A stretch of 64,000 nt of DNA from Paenibacillus sp. NEAU-GSW1 (GCF_009737085.1 NZ_WOVL01000021.1:28176-92175); one strand, 5' to 3'. Numbered from the stretch's first letter, positions 25,751 to 36,327 are shown. Notes: a model not told the origin generated them from the sequence alone. Made by a program: numbers and translations.

Positions 25751-27301
25751 TTAGGCCCGAACGGTAATAATTGCCTTGTCCTTCACCTGCAAGTTGATGA
25801 CTGGAAAGAACAAGCGCCATTTGCCGTCTTCTGTCGCGTGCACTTCATCTTCAGTAAAACCTCGCGGTTTAAAGCTGTATTCGCGGTCAAAGTTAATGAG
25901 CAGCTGAACCGGCTCGTCCGGCAGCATTTCACTCAGCTCATAGCCTAAATTTAACGCCCATGCGCGCAAATCCGCTTCGATTGTGCCTCCGTAAAGCAAG
26001 TAAGCAGACGGGTCGATCGTTGCTGAAATGACGAGCCAGCCCTCAGCGTCGCGCGTTACGTTCCAATCGCTAAATTCTACAAGACCTTCACTCGTCTGCA
26101 GATAGGAAAAGTTGTCCGCTATAACTTCTTGTATCCGTTCGTTCGATGCGCCGACAAGCGTCTTTGGCAGCGGCGATTCCAGAAATTTCACGTTGGCAGC
26201 CGGTTTAGCCGGCAAACCTGCATAAAGCAATCGCCCGTACGTTACGGCAACGGCAAAGTTCAAATCCGCTTGCGAGGTGTAGCCGGCTGTAGTAATGCCG
26301 ATTAATTCCCCGTATTCATTAAACAGCGCGCCGCCGGAGCTGCCGTGGTCAATCGGCGCGCTCGTTTGAATATAGCGAACGCCGCCTTCATATACGATAT
26401 TGCTGATCAAGCCGTCGGAAACCGTGTTTTGAAGGCCTAACGGACTGCCGATTGCTACGACTTTATCGCCTTTTTTAGATGTCAGGTCGGCATAGCCTAA
26501 CTCAACAGGCGCAACGCCAAGCGATTCTTTCGTTTGAATAATCGCCAAATCATAGTCCTCATCGTAGGCCGCGACACCGGCAACCTCGAAATTGTCGCCG
26601 TCAACCGTCAAAACAGTCGCAGAGGCGGCATCAACGATGACATGATGGTTCGTCAGTATCCAGCGGTCACCGATAACGACGCCGCTACCCATCGCTCTGT
26701 TGGTTGAAATAAGCACTACGCTATCGTCATATTTATCAACGATTTGCGTCGTGGTCAGCTTTGCCCGTTGCGCTTCCGCTTCTTTTTGCTGCTCATATGC
26801 TTGGGTCATAATGCGAACGGAATTCGTCCTTGCATCCCAATTGACCGTTGCGTCAAGTGACTCTGCCACAAACCTCGCCGGCACGTAAGTAACGCCGCTC
26901 TTCACAATCGGAGCGGCTTCCAGTTTGGAAGCCTTGCCGTTAATGACCGCTGTTTTGGATCCCACCGTAAGCGTGACGGTAACACCTGGCTTCGATCCGA
27001 CTATGGTTTGCGACTTCGATTCCCAATAAACAGAAGCTCCAAGCGCAGTGAAAATCGAACGCATCGGCACAAAAGTGACACCGTCCTTAACAAACGGCGG
27101 CGAGGACAGCTGTAATTTCTCATCATTGAGATATACCGATATCGATTTCGTGCTTGTGGCAGTGACCGCTAATTTTGCGGCGCTTGCAACTGAAGCAGGC
27201 TGCGCCGAGGCCGCATGGGCCGCGCCGCCGGACAATGGGGCAATTAGCAAGCTTCCTGCGATGACGGTGCTTAGCAGAACAGAATTTTTAAACATTTTCA
27301 C
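25751..27301 (-). CDS. secreted trypsin-like serine protease with copper amine oxidase-like N-terminal domain
   Basis: A 516-residue exported protein. Residues 1-30 are a signal peptide (basic start, hydrophobic core, cut near AHA-AS). Residues about 50-165 are two copies of the copper amine oxidase N-domain-like module that is frequent in Paenibacillus (FVPMRSIFTALGASVYWE and YVPARFVAESLDATVNWD). The trypsin-like domain at about 185-360 shows His in LTNHHVI, Asp in EDYDLAIIQT and Ser in HGSSGGALF, so the catalytic triad is complete. The last 130 residues form an unassigned domain. The start is a GTG at 27301 with GGAGGT 9 bp upstream; the ATG two codons later is less well placed. Confidence 0.88.
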   Translation of the reverse strand: MKMFKNSVLLSTVIAGSLLIAPLSGGAAHAASAQPASVASAAKLAVTATSTKSISVYLNDEKLQLSSPPFVKDGVTFVPMRSIFTALGASVYWESKSQTIVGSKPGVTVTLTVGSKTAVINGKASKLEAAPIVKSGVTYVPARFVAESLDATVNWDARTNSVRIMTQAYEQQKEAEAQRAKLTTTQIVDKYDDSVVLISTNRAMGSGVVIGDRWILTNHHVIVDAASATVLTVDGDNFEVAGVAAYDEDYDLAIIQTKESLGVAPVELGYADLTSKKGDKVVAIGSPLGLQNTVSDGLISNIVYEGGVRYIQTSAPIDHGSSGGALFNEYGELIGITTAGYTSQADLNFAVAVTYGRLLYAGLPAKPAANVKFLESPLPKTLVGASNERIQEVIADNFSYLQTSEGLVEFSDWNVTRDAEGWLVISATIDPSAYLLYGGTIEADLRAWALNLGYELSEMLPDEPVQLLINFDREYSFKPRGFTEDEVHATEDGKWRLFFPVINLQVKDKAIITVRA

Positions 27302-27488
27302 AGTATGAGGACCTCCACATTATGGCTGGACATTATTTCAATATCGTAACATCGCTCCCGTTTATTGTCTATGAAACACTTTTCATAGATTGATGCAATC
27401 GGTGCTCGATCAGAAAGCGGCGAATAGTATTGCATTCGCAATCATGATATAGTTGGTGCAGCAAGGAACTCGCAGGAGGTATACAGCA

Positions 27489-28406
27489 ATGTCCAAGAAA
27501 CCAAAGAGCGCCGGACCGAGGGGAACGGGCTCGCCGGAGAATCGGCTGACGGCGGCGGAGCCGGCGGAGCTGCTCTCTTTTTTGCTCGCGCAGCTGAATC
27601 AAGGCCGAAACAGCGTGAAATCGCTGCTGGCGCATGGCCAAGTGTTTGTGGATGGACGCGCAGAGACGAAATACAATTTCATGCTGGAGCCGGGACAAAC
27701 GGTCATAATCCGCAAGGAGCGCGCGCCGGAGACAGTTCCGCTTGCCGGTTTGGCTATATTGCATGAGGACGAGCACATTATCGTTGTGAACAAAGATTCC
27801 GGTCTGCTCTCGATTGCAACGGATAAAGAAACAGAGCTTACCGCTTACCGCCAATTAAATGCCCATGTGCGCGCAGCCGATCCTAAAGGGCGTATTTTCA
27901 TCGTTCACCGTCTCGATCGCGACACATCCGGCGTCATGATGTTCGCCAAGAGCGAAGCGGTGCAGCAGAAGCTGCAAAACAATTGGCAAGATATTGTCCA
28001 AGAGCGTTCTTACGTTGCCCTTGTCGAGGGAACCGTTAAGAAATCGGTCGGAACGGTCAAATCGTGGCTGAAGGAAAGCAGCACGCTGCGCATGTACTCC
28101 AGCCCGCACCCGAATGACGGACAGCTCGCGGTTACCCACTATAAGCTGCTGCAAGCAGGCAAGCAATTTTCGCTTCTGGAAGTACATCTGGAAACCGGTC
28201 GCAAAAATCAGATCCGCGTCCACATGCAAGATATCGGCCACCCGGTCGTCGGCGACAAGAAGTACGGCTCCCGCGCCAAGCCGATCCCGCGTCTTGGCTT
28301 GCATGCGCGCGTGCTCGCGTTCGAGCATCCTGTAAGCGGCAAATTGCTGCGTTTTGACACAGGCATTCCAAAACTATTCTATAATCCGTTCCGAGGAGAG
28401 AAATAA
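27489..28406 (+). CDS. RluA family pseudouridine synthase
   Basis: A 305-residue enzyme with an N-terminal S4 RNA-binding domain (QGRNSVKSLLAHGQVFVDGRAE at about residues 40-60). The PSII catalytic domain contains the hallmark IVHRLDRDTSGVMMFAKS (catalytic Asp in HRLDRDTSG), and GRKNQIRVHMQDIGHPVVGDKKYG follows. It isomerises uridine in rRNA or tRNA. The exact site is not predictable; it resembles the YhcT/YlyB/YjbO group of Bacillus. The start MSKKPKSAG has AGGAGGT 9 bp upstream. The next gene starts 4 bp after its stop. Confidence 0.92.
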   Translation: MSKKPKSAGPRGTGSPENRLTAAEPAELLSFLLAQLNQGRNSVKSLLAHGQVFVDGRAETKYNFMLEPGQTVIIRKERAPETVPLAGLAILHEDEHIIVVNKDSGLLSIATDKETELTAYRQLNAHVRAADPKGRIFIVHRLDRDTSGVMMFAKSEAVQQKLQNNWQDIVQERSYVALVEGTVKKSVGTVKSWLKESSTLRMYSSPHPNDGQLAVTHYKLLQAGKQFSLLEVHLETGRKNQIRVHMQDIGHPVVGDKKYGSRAKPIPRLGLHARVLAFEHPVSGKLLRFDTGIPKLFYNPFRGEK

Positions 28407-28410
28407 ACAA

Positions 28411-28722
28411 ATGGAAGCAGAACAGTTACTGACAATTAGCAGTTACAGCGTTGAGTTTATTAAAGATCCGTTCGGCATTCTGGCCGGCAAACGTTATGAA
28501 TTTCTGATCGACATCGAGCTTGATGAAGAGGACGAGCTATACTCCAGCAAAGGCATCTATCTGCGCGTCGTATATCGGGTAGAGGGCGAAGCAGGCGAAA
28601 TCATCAAGCATGATATTATTGAGAAGGAATCGGAGAAGCATCTGGACTTCGAGCTTGAGGACGAGGAGCTTCAGGAGCTTGCCGCTTTTTGCGCTGCGCA
28701 TTACGGCGAGGCCGAGGAATAA
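28411..28722 (+). CDS. small acidic protein, probably DUF6509 family
   Basis: A 103-residue, strongly acidic cytosolic protein. KDPFGILAGKRYEFLIDIELDEEDELYSSKGIYLRVVY is the recognisable stretch, which I associate with DUF6509. It starts 4 bp after the pseudouridine synthase with GGAGAG upstream, so the two share an operon and the terminator at 28736-28787. Function unknown. Confidence 0.75.
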   Translation: MEAEQLLTISSYSVEFIKDPFGILAGKRYEFLIDIELDEEDELYSSKGIYLRVVYRVEGEAGEIIKHDIIEKESEKHLDFELEDEELQELAAFCAAHYGEAEE

Positions 28723-28735
28723 ACGAAAATATTTA

Positions 28736-28787
28736 ACCGCCATTCAACAGCCTCGGCAGCGAGCATATTGAATGGCGGTTTTTTTTA
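28736..28787 (+). terminator. terminator of the pseudouridine synthase operon
   Basis: ACCGCCATTCAA pairs with TTGAATGGCGGT, and T8 follows. Confidence 0.85.
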
Positions 28788-28791
28788 CAGC

Positions 28792-29139
28792 TTACAGCGG
28801 AATACGATAGGAAGAGCGTTCCTCGACAATATGCTCGCCGTTGTTGTACACCCACTTGAATGAGAACTGGGTACCCTCGTACCCGGTACGGCTGCGAATA
28901 TCCGGCGCAATGACGCTTTCGAGATTGTCCGCAATCGTTTGCTGCAGCGAAGAAAGCCGTACTCGATTTTCCGCGCTTAGCTGCGCGGCCTCTTCCTCCG
29001 ACTGCGCCGTCTGCATAAAATAAGCGATTCCAATCTCTTCGTCGCTTATATTCTCAGGAAGCGGATAACCGGATCCGCGAAAAATTTCCTTTACCGTATC
29101 GTTCCAATCTCTTATCAAATCGATCGTAATTTCGTACAA
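28792..29139 (-). CDS. uncharacterised protein, 115 aa (TTG start)
   Basis: An acidic 115-residue protein with mostly helical character (QSEEEAAQLSAENRVRLSSL) and a beta-rich end (GTQFSFKWVYNNGEHIVEE). No membrane segment or cysteine. The first codon is TTG at 29139 with AGAGGAG about 10 bp upstream. An ATG at 29144 is in another frame. I do not recognise a family. It is convergent with the pseudouridine synthase operon. Confidence 0.65.
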   Translation of the reverse strand: MYEITIDLIRDWNDTVKEIFRGSGYPLPENISDEEIGIAYFMQTAQSEEEAAQLSAENRVRLSSLQQTIADNLESVIAPDIRSRTGYEGTQFSFKWVYNNGEHIVEERSSYRIPL

Positions 29140-29223
29140 ACCATACAGCTCCTCTAATGATGGTGTAGAAGGTTCTATTTACGTTAGTTTAAGCCACTTG
29201 AAGGTCGGGAGCAATGTCAAACG

Positions 29224-29268
29224 AAAAAAAGCCGTCTCGAAAGCCCGTTTACGACCTTCAAGACAGCC
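29224..29268 (-). terminator. terminator of the monooxygenase/ABC operon
   Basis: The stem GCTGTCTTGAA / TTCGAGACGGC (with G-T pairs) is followed on the minus strand by T7. It lies 24 bp after the ATPase stop codon. Confidence 0.75.
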
Positions 29269-29291
29269 TATGAAACCGATAAAATCAAAGC

Positions 29292-31355
29292 TCAGCCAAG
29301 AGGATAATGGCAAGCCGCAAGGTGATCGGAGCCGACAGCGCGAAGCTTCGGCTCTTCTTCGCGGCAGCGAGCGGTTGCCGCCGGGCATCGCGTGTGGAAA
29401 CGACATCCTGACGGCGGGTTTGCAGGCGATGGAATTTCGCCGCTTATCGCGGAAAACTGCCTTTTGCGCCCGGGATCGGGCTGAGGAATGGACGAGATCA
29501 AGCCTTGCGTATACGGATGCGCCGGACGATGGAACAGTTCTTCGCTGGGCGCGATTTCTACTAGCTTGCCTAAGTACATGACGCCGATCCGATCGGAAAT
29601 ATGGCGGACAATATGAAGGCCATGCGCGATAAATAAATACGTTAAGTTCATCTGCCGCTGAAGCTGCTGCAGCAAATTAATAATTTGCGCTTGAACGGAA
29701 ACATCGAGCGCCGACACCGCTTCGTCCGCCAGCAAAAACTGCGGATTTAGCGCAATCGCCCGCGCGATGCCTATCCGTTGGCGTTGGCCGCCGGAAAACT
29801 CGTGCGGATAACGGCCGCGCCAAGCTGGGCTCAGCCCGACAAGCTCCAGCAATTCCTCCACGCGGGCATGCCGCTCCTTCGAATCGGATCCGAAATTATG
29901 CACGCGAAGCGGCTCGCTTATAATATCGCCGATCGTCCAACGCGGATTAACCGAACCGTATGGATCTTGAAACACCATTTGCATGTCGCGCCGCGCTTTG
30001 CGAAGCTCCGGGCCGGATAGTCCGGTCAAGCTTCGCCCTTGAAAGATGACGTTGCCGCGCGTCGCCTGCTCCAGCTGGAGCAGCACTCTGCCCAGCGTAG
30101 ACTTCCCGCTTCCCGATTCTCCAACCAGTCCGAACGTTTCGCCCTTGCGAATCGTAAACGAGACGTCCTCGACTGCTCTAATAGACGAGCCCTTTCGGTT
30201 GAACAAGCTGCCGCGAATCGGATAATATTTCGAAAGCCCTTCAATTTGAAACAGCGTTTGAACGGCTTCATGACCCGTATCTTCGAGCGCAATAGCCGCC
30301 GATGCCGGATCAGTGCTTGCTTCATTTACCGTCACGGCCCCCGCCGCCTCTCTCCATCTGCCGAATTTCCATTCCTCCGATTCCGTCAGCCTTGCCGAAT
30401 GCCAGCATGCGGCAAAACGCCCGTTTACCTCTTGCAGCGGCGGGTTTTCCGTCACGCATTGCTCCGTCGCATAAGGGCAGCGAGGGTGAAACCGGCAGCC
30501 CGTCGGAAGGGCGGATAAGCTCGGAATGGAGCCGTCGATCGAGTACAGCTTCGCGCTGCGGTCGCTCTCCAGCGTCGTAATCGATTGCAGCAAACCTCTC
30601 GTATAAGGGTGATGCGGCTGCTCAAAAAGCTGGACGGCGGTCGCTTGCTCAACCACTTGCCCGGCATACATGACGATGATTCGGTCTGCCATCTCCGCTG
30701 CGATGCCCATATCGTGCGTGACGAGCAAAATCGCCATCTTGAACTCCTGTTTCAATTCCTGAAGGAGCTGCAATATTTGCGCTTGGATCGTAACGTCAAG
30801 CGCAGTCGTCGGCTCGTCGGCAATAAGAAGCTCCGGCCCGCATGCAAGCGCCATCGCGATCATTGCCCGCTGCAGCATGCCGCCGGACAACTCGTTAGGA
30901 TATTGCTTCATTCGCACTTCCGGCTCCGGAATGCCGACACGGCGCAGCAAGTAGACGGCGTGCGCCTGCGCATCGCGACGGGACCGCTGTTTATGGCGGA
31001 CAATCGTTTCTACAATCTGGCTGCCGATCGTAAATACCGGATCAAAGGCCGCCATCGGCTCTTGAAATACCATAGCCATCCGCTTGCCTCGCAGCGTCTG
31101 CAAATCCTTTTGCGGCATAGAGGAAATATCGATCCCATCCAGCATAATCGAACCGCCCGAAATGACGCCGTTCTCGTAATCAATCAATCGCATGATCGAT
31201 TTCGACGCAATCGTCTTGCCGCTGCCGGATTCGCCTACAAGGCATACGGTCTCGCCCGCGCTAATCCGAAGCGTTACGTCCGAAATAGCTTTGAGTAGTC
31301 CGTTCTTTGTCGTAAAATCGACCGATAACCGATCGATTTCGAGAAGCTGGCGCAT
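29292..31355 (-). CDS. fused two-domain ABC ATPase, Opp/Dpp type (D-F fusion)
   Basis: A 687-residue protein carrying both ATPases of a peptide-type importer in one chain. Domain 1 (about residues 5-325) has Walker A GESGSGKT at 41-48, signature LSGGMLQR, and Walker B LLIADEP at 176-182. It ends with the OppD-type cysteine cluster [14 protein letters not shown]. Domain 2 (about 365-687) has Walker A at 412-419, signature FSGGQRQR and a second cysteine cluster. In domain 2 the usual ADEP reads ADEA and the H-loop reads IAHGLH instead of SHDL, both small departures. The cysteine clusters may hold an iron-sulfur centre, as in OppD/DppD. Fusions like this exist (GsiA, YejF). It is the last gene of the operon, 29 bp after the permease. 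Confidence 0.93.
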   Translation of the reverse strand: MRQLLEIDRLSVDFTTKNGLLKAISDVTLRISAGETVCLVGESGSGKTIASKSIMRLIDYENGVISGGSIMLDGIDISSMPQKDLQTLRGKRMAMVFQEPMAAFDPVFTIGSQIVETIVRHKQRSRRDAQAHAVYLLRRVGIPEPEVRMKQYPNELSGGMLQRAMIAMALACGPELLIADEPTTALDVTIQAQILQLLQELKQEFKMAILLVTHDMGIAAEMADRIIVMYAGQVVEQATAVQLFEQPHHPYTRGLLQSITTLESDRSAKLYSIDGSIPSLSALPTGCRFHPRCPYATEQCVTENPPLQEVNGRFAACWHSARLTESEEWKFGRWREAAGAVTVNEASTDPASAAIALEDTGHEAVQTLFQIEGLSKYYPIRGSLFNRKGSSIRAVEDVSFTIRKGETFGLVGESGSGKSTLGRVLLQLEQATRGNVIFQGRSLTGLSGPELRKARRDMQMVFQDPYGSVNPRWTIGDIISEPLRVHNFGSDSKERHARVEELLELVGLSPAWRGRYPHEFSGGQRQRIGIARAIALNPQFLLADEAVSALDVSVQAQIINLLQQLQRQMNLTYLFIAHGLHIVRHISDRIGVMYLGKLVEIAPSEELFHRPAHPYTQGLISSIPQPDPGRKRQFSAISGEIPSPANPPSGCRFHTRCPAATARCREEEPKLRAVGSDHLAACHYPLG

Positions 31356-31384
31356 ATCGTTTCCCCTCCTGTCCTTAAGCTCTG

Positions 31385-32308
31385 TTATGCCCGGCTCCGC
31401 TTCGGATCCAAATGATCGCGAATGCGGTCGCCCAATAGATTAATGGATAATACGAACAATGTAATCGCTAGCCCCGGAAACGTGCAAATCCACCATGCAA
31501 CCGTTAAATAGCCTCTTCCTTGAGAGAGCAGCGCGCCCCAATCTGGAATCTCCTTAATCGTTCCGAGACCCAGAAAGCTTAAACCCGAGCCGGTCAATAT
31601 GGAGGAGCCGATGCCAATCGCAGCCATTACGAACAACGGAGAAAGCGAATTAGGCAGCACATGCCGCCAGAAAATCGCGAAGCCTGACGTCCCGATCGAA
31701 CGCGAAGCGGTAATGTAAGCACGGCCTTTTATGCTCAAGATCGTGCCCCGCATCACTCTCGCATAGCCTGGAACGGCTGCCGCAGCTACAGACAACACAA
31801 CATTCGTCAAACTTGGCCCAAGCGCCGCCGCGATAGCGAGCGCAAGCAGAACGCCGGGTATCGTCATCAATACGTCGATAAAACGCATCAATGCCGTATC
31901 TACGATGCCGCCGATATATCCGGACAGCGCACCGATCAACCCTCCGGCAACACTGCCAATCAAGACCGAGACTACGCCAATGATTAACGAATCCCGACTT
32001 CCGTACACGACGACACTAAATACATCGCGGCCAAAATAGTCCGTACCGAACAGATGCTGCCAAGTAGGCGCCAGCAACACGCGGTCCGCCTTCATCTCCG
32101 TTGGCGAGAAAGGCGCAATCCATTGAGGAGCCAGCGCGCAAAGCACGATGAACAGCACGGACGCCACGGCTCCGTAGACGAATAAATCGGCAGCTGAAAG
32201 CGTCCTTCTTTTCCAGACTGGGAGACGGAAAAGCTTTTTTCGAGGCAGCGCGACACTGCGGTTCGCTGCAACTGCAGCTTCCTTCATAGAAATGACCTCT
32301 CCTTTCAA
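31385..32308 (-). CDS. ABC transporter permease, DppC type
   Basis: A 307-residue inner-membrane permease. A long cytosolic N-terminus precedes helix 1 (LFVYGAVASVLFIVLCALAP). An EPA-type loop, GTDYFGRDVFSVVVYGSRDSL, comes next, and five further helices follow. The ATPase contact is in ASRSIGTSGFAIFWRHVLPNS. It pairs with the DppB-type permease, whose stop codon it overlaps by 4 bp (ATGA). Confidence 0.92.
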   Translation of the reverse strand: MKGEVISMKEAAVAANRSVALPRKKLFRLPVWKRRTLSAADLFVYGAVASVLFIVLCALAPQWIAPFSPTEMKADRVLLAPTWQHLFGTDYFGRDVFSVVVYGSRDSLIIGVVSVLIGSVAGGLIGALSGYIGGIVDTALMRFIDVLMTIPGVLLALAIAAALGPSLTNVVLSVAAAAVPGYARVMRGTILSIKGRAYITASRSIGTSGFAIFWRHVLPNSLSPLFVMAAIGIGSSILTGSGLSFLGLGTIKEIPDWGALLSQGRGYLTVAWWICTFPGLAITLFVLSINLLGDRIRDHLDPKRSRA

Positions 32309-33231
32309 TGCTCCCTTCTAACGCGAGGGTCGATTGCGCTATACGAGATGTCGACCAGCAAATTGACTGCGATGTAGACGATGGCTGAGAAAAAAACTAC
32401 GCCCTGCACCACCGGCAAATCCTTCGCCATAATCGCATCCGCGATTATTCGTCCGATGCCTTGGCGCGAAAATACCGTTTCAATCACAACCGCTCCGGCA
32501 AGCAATTCGCCGACGATCATTCCGATCATCGTTACCGCAGGAATGAGAGCGTTTCGGAGCGCATGCCGGTACATGACGGCCCGCTCCGACAACCCTTTCG
32601 ATCGCAGCGTGACAATGAAGGGCTCGTTGATAACGTCAAGCATGCTTGTGCGTACCATGCGGACAATAAAGCCCGCTCCGACAAGACCCAGCGTTACTGA
32701 CGGCAGTATGAGCGATCTAAAGCCGTCCGAGCCCATCGCCGGGAGCCAACCAAGCGAGATGGAGAAAATAAGAATAAGCAGAATACCGGACCAGAAGGTC
32801 GGCATTGAAATGCCAAACAGACCAACCAGACGGGCGATAAGATCAATAGGGCCGTTGCGGTGAATCGCCGACAGCACGCCAAGTGCGATGCCGACAGCTG
32901 TCGAGATCGCCGCGCTGAACAGGGTAAGCGATAGCGTCGCCGGGAAATGCTCGATAATTTTCGGCAGCACCGGTTCGCTGTTCAGCATCGAATTGCCGAA
33001 ATCGCCTTGCAGCACATTTCCGAAATACTCGCCAAAACGAATATAGAACGGCCGATCCAGTCCCATCTGATGGCGCATATTGGCAATCATCTCAGGCGTG
33101 GCCTCCGCCGGATCCAGCATCAGAAGCGCCGGATCGCCGGGAAGCACATTCAAAATGACGAATACGACGACCATTGTGCCAAAGATGACAAGCAGTGAAG
33201 TATAGAGCCGTATAAAAATGGATTTAACCAC
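32305..33231 (-). CDS. ABC transporter permease, DppB type
   Basis: A 308-residue permease with six helices. It has the typical start of DppB proteins (LYTSLLVIFGTMVVVFVILNVLPGDPA), MGLDRPFYIRFGEYFGNVLQGDFGNS in the outer loop, and LRSKGLSERAVMYRHALRNALIP as the ATPase-coupling region. It forms a heterodimeric channel with the next gene. It begins 23 bp after the binding protein gene. Confidence 0.92.
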   Translation of the reverse strand: MVKSIFIRLYTSLLVIFGTMVVVFVILNVLPGDPALLMLDPAEATPEMIANMRHQMGLDRPFYIRFGEYFGNVLQGDFGNSMLNSEPVLPKIIEHFPATLSLTLFSAAISTAVGIALGVLSAIHRNGPIDLIARLVGLFGISMPTFWSGILLILIFSISLGWLPAMGSDGFRSLILPSVTLGLVGAGFIVRMVRTSMLDVINEPFIVTLRSKGLSERAVMYRHALRNALIPAVTMIGMIVGELLAGAVVIETVFSRQGIGRIIADAIMAKDLPVVQGVVFFSAIVYIAVNLLVDISYSAIDPRVRREH

Positions 33232-33254
33232 GGGGCCGCACCCCCTTCGCCGGT

Positions 33255-34910
33255 TTATTTGGCTATAAACGTATCGTTGAACCGCGGATACGCAAGCGCG
33301 TCCAGCTTTAAGCCTTGCACGCTATTGGCTGCCGCAATCGTATACGGGAACACATAGATCGGAATGATGATCGCGTTATCGATAATATGATGCTGCGCTT
33401 GCTTGTAGATGTCGATCCGCTTCGCTTCATCTTTCTCTACAGCGCCTTGCTCAAGCAGCTTGTCGAGCTCCGGATTGGAATAACCGCTTAACGTCAGTCT
33501 CGCTCCGGCCGCAGGCGTATGATAGAACTGGTAGAGCGCATTCGGGTCCGAATTCACTTGGCTGTTGCCGTAAATATCATAATCGTCATTAACGAATACC
33601 TTCGTCGCAATATCTTTCGTAATGTCGACTTGAACATCAATGCCGATTTCTTTCAGCTGTTGCTGGACGATCGCCGCAATGTCATTGCGCTTCTCGCGGT
33701 TCGGCGATCCGTCCAAGTAATGAAGCGTCAGTTTTTTCCCATTCTTCTCGCGGATGCCGTCCGCGCCGCGCGCCCATCCCGCTTCATCGAGCCATTTATT
33801 CGCTTGGTCCAAATCCGGCTTTACGCCGCCTTCCAGCGATTTGTCATAGCCAAGCGTGCTTGGCGCAAGCGGAGACCAAGCTTGCTCGTACGTTCCCAAG
33901 TAAAGCGATTTGACGATTGAGCCGACATCAATTGCCGATTGAAGCGCCTGCCGCACCTTGAGCTCGTTCCAAGGCGCTTTCCGCTGATTAATAAAGAGCG
34001 TGTAAGGCAAGCCGCCCGTATTCGTGGACAGCAATTGGAACTTCGAATCCTGCTTGATCGAGACAATATTTTGCGGCGGCACCGTTTCGCCCGCAAGCAC
34101 CTGGCCGCTTTTAACGCTGCCGATCCGGGTCGCTTCCTCCGGCACGATTTTGAAGCTGATTGTGTCCAGATATGGCGCTCCTTGATTGACCGCCGTTTCG
34201 TTCGCCCATTTATAGTCGGGATTGCGCTCGATGACGATTTGCGCGTTCTCCTCCCATTTCACGAACTTGAACGGACCGGAGCCGACCGGGTTTTTACTAA
34301 ATTGCTCACCGTATTTTTTAGCGGCAGTAGGCGAGACGATGCCAAGCGTACCCTGCCCGAGATTGCGCAAGAAAGCTTGTGAAGGCGACCCAAGCTGAAC
34401 CTCGACCGTATAATCGTCAATAACTTTTGAAGATTTGTACGGCTGAATTAGCGCGAGCGCATTAGAAGCTTTCGTAGCCGGATCGATAACCCGATCGAAG
34501 TTGAATTTGACCGCTTCCGCATTAAACGGCGTGCCGTCATGGAACTTGACGTCGTCGCGCAGCTTGAAGGTGTAAGTAAGGCCGTCCTCCGACACCGTCC
34601 ACGATTTGGCGAGCCACGGTTTAACCGAACCGTCCGGCAATTGGACTACCAGGCTGTCGAATACGTTATTAATAACTCGCACGCCAACCGCAAGTCCGTT
34701 CGTATGCGGATCAAGCGAAATAGGCGAAGTTGCGAGCGCATAGGTCAATTCGCCGCCTTGTACGGGAGCCGCCGTCGTTTCTGCAGCCTTCGATCCGGAT
34801 TCAGCGCCGCCGCTGCTTCCTTTGGACGAACTGCATCCTGTAAGAGCCACAGCAATAGCCAACACGATGGCCGAATATGAAAACCAGCTTCTTTTTTGAA
34901 TCCTTGTCAT
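33255..34910 (-). CDS. ABC solute-binding lipoprotein, peptide/nickel family (SBP_bac_5)
   Basis: A 551-residue lipoprotein with the lipobox ALTGCSSS (Cys26). The mature part is a family 5 binding protein: LTYALATSPISLDPHTNG at the start, KSWTVSEDGLTYTFKLRDDVKFHDGTPFNAEAVKFNFDR, and FNDTFIAK at the end. Family 5 proteins bind peptides, but also nickel chelates, EDTA complexes, glutathione and opines. The ligand cannot be read from the sequence. It lies between the monooxygenase gene and the permeases in one operon. Confidence 0.92.
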   Translation of the reverse strand: MTRIQKRSWFSYSAIVLAIAVALTGCSSSKGSSGGAESGSKAAETTAAPVQGGELTYALATSPISLDPHTNGLAVGVRVINNVFDSLVVQLPDGSVKPWLAKSWTVSEDGLTYTFKLRDDVKFHDGTPFNAEAVKFNFDRVIDPATKASNALALIQPYKSSKVIDDYTVEVQLGSPSQAFLRNLGQGTLGIVSPTAAKKYGEQFSKNPVGSGPFKFVKWEENAQIVIERNPDYKWANETAVNQGAPYLDTISFKIVPEEATRIGSVKSGQVLAGETVPPQNIVSIKQDSKFQLLSTNTGGLPYTLFINQRKAPWNELKVRQALQSAIDVGSIVKSLYLGTYEQAWSPLAPSTLGYDKSLEGGVKPDLDQANKWLDEAGWARGADGIREKNGKKLTLHYLDGSPNREKRNDIAAIVQQQLKEIGIDVQVDITKDIATKVFVNDDYDIYGNSQVNSDPNALYQFYHTPAAGARLTLSGYSNPELDKLLEQGAVEKDEAKRIDIYKQAQHHIIDNAIIIPIYVFPYTIAAANSVQGLKLDALAYPRFNDTFIAK

Positions 34911-34961
34911 CGTCCATTTCCCCTATCTGTAATTAATAAATGGAGGCAACTTTCGCCAAAG

Positions 34962-36296
34962 CTACCCCGTTATTTCTTCTCTTTGCCGCGTGTAACGGTT
35001 TTGAGGAACTGGAATTCCCAGATGACCGCGCAGCGTATCACGCTCATACTCCTCGCGGAACAAACCTCGCTGCTGCAACAGCGGCACGACCTGTTCAACA
35101 AATTCATCCAAACCGTTCGGAACGGCATTGCCGATAATGAAGCCGTCCGCCGCTCCCTCTTCGAACCATTGCTGAATCAAATCTGCCACATGTTCCGGCG
35201 TACCGATAAAAATCGGGCGAGGCGTCGTTTCCTCAAGCGCAACCTGGCGCAGCGTCAAGCCTTTCTGGGCGGCATTCCTTTTTATGCGATCCGTCGTGCT
35301 GCGGAAGCTGTTTTGCCCGAGCTCTCCCAGATCCGGGAACGGCTCATCCAGCGGATATTGCGAGAAATCATGATGCTCGTAATACCGTCCGAGATAATTA
35401 AGCGCACGGTCGATGTCCACCAAGTTCGCAAGCTGGGCGTATTTCGCTTCTGCTTCTTCCGCCGTTGCGCCAATTATCGGCCCGATTCCGGGAAGAATGA
35501 CAATTTCAGCGCGGGAGCGGCCTTGCGCCTCCGCTCTGCTTTTTACGTCCGCATAAAATTGCTTGCCTTGCTCCAACGACTCGTAATGAGTGAAAACAGC
35601 GTCCGCGCCCTTTGCGGCAAGCGATTTTCCGTCCTCAGAGGAGCCGGCTTGAAAAACGACAGGATGGCCTTGCTTCGATCTTGCGATATTAAGCGGACCT
35701 TGAACTGAGAAAAACTCCCCTTCATGGTTCAAACGGTGAAGCTTCTCCGGATCGAAGAATACGCCGGACTCTTTGTCGCGAACAAAGGCGTCGTCCTCCC
35801 AGGAATCCCATAAGCCGCGAGTCACCTCAAGATATTCAGTTGCGATGCGATAGCGTTTCGGATGATCCGGGTGCTCTTTCTTGCTGAAATTTCGCGCGGA
35901 TGCTTCAAGCGGAGACGTAACGACATTCCAGCCTGCCCGGCCGCGGCTGATGTGGTCAAGAGAAGCGAACTGCCGCGCAACTGTAAACGGCTCGCTATAG
36001 GAAGTGGAAAGCGTGCCGACGACGCCAATATGCGAGGTGACGGCAGCGAGTCCCGACAGCACGGTCAACGGCTCGAAGCGGTTCAAAAAGTGGGGCAGCG
36101 ATTTCTCGTTTATGTAAAGACCGTCTGCAATAAACACAAAATCGAATTTGCCCGCCTCCGCTTTTTGCGCTTGCTGCTTGTAATGCGCGAAATTAACGCT
36201 CGCATCGGCTTTGGCTTCGGGATGGCGCCAGCCTGAAATATTTCCGCCTACTCCGTGCAATGCAGCACCTAGCTTTAATTGACGTTTTTTAGCCAT
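34962..36296 (-). CDS. flavin-dependent monooxygenase, NtaA/SnaA/DszA-type LLM family
   Basis: A 444-residue FMNH2-dependent oxygenase of the bacterial luciferase superfamily. Hallmarks of the nitrilotriacetate monooxygenase component A group are [86 protein letters not shown] and the C-terminal GAADGFIIG. Relatives oxidise aminopolycarboxylates, sulfones or other organosulfur compounds using reduced flavin supplied by a separate reductase, and no reductase gene is near. It leads a five-gene unit with a peptide-type importer, so the substrate is probably imported from outside. It has GGAGGATATTC upstream of the ATG and a TAGGAATT element in its promoter region. Confidence 0.9.
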   Translation of the reverse strand: MAKKRQLKLGAALHGVGGNISGWRHPEAKADASVNFAHYKQQAQKAEAGKFDFVFIADGLYINEKSLPHFLNRFEPLTVLSGLAAVTSHIGVVGTLSTSYSEPFTVARQFASLDHISRGRAGWNVVTSPLEASARNFSKKEHPDHPKRYRIATEYLEVTRGLWDSWEDDAFVRDKESGVFFDPEKLHRLNHEGEFFSVQGPLNIARSKQGHPVVFQAGSSEDGKSLAAKGADAVFTHYESLEQGKQFYADVKSRAEAQGRSRAEIVILPGIGPIIGATAEEAEAKYAQLANLVDIDRALNYLGRYYEHHDFSQYPLDEPFPDLGELGQNSFRSTTDRIKRNAAQKGLTLRQVALEETTPRPIFIGTPEHVADLIQQWFEEGAADGFIIGNAVPNGLDEFVEQVVPLLQQRGLFREEYERDTLRGHLGIPVPQNRYTRQREEITG

Positions 36297-36327
36297 AATG
36301 AATATCCTCCTCTATCGCTTTTCTTTT

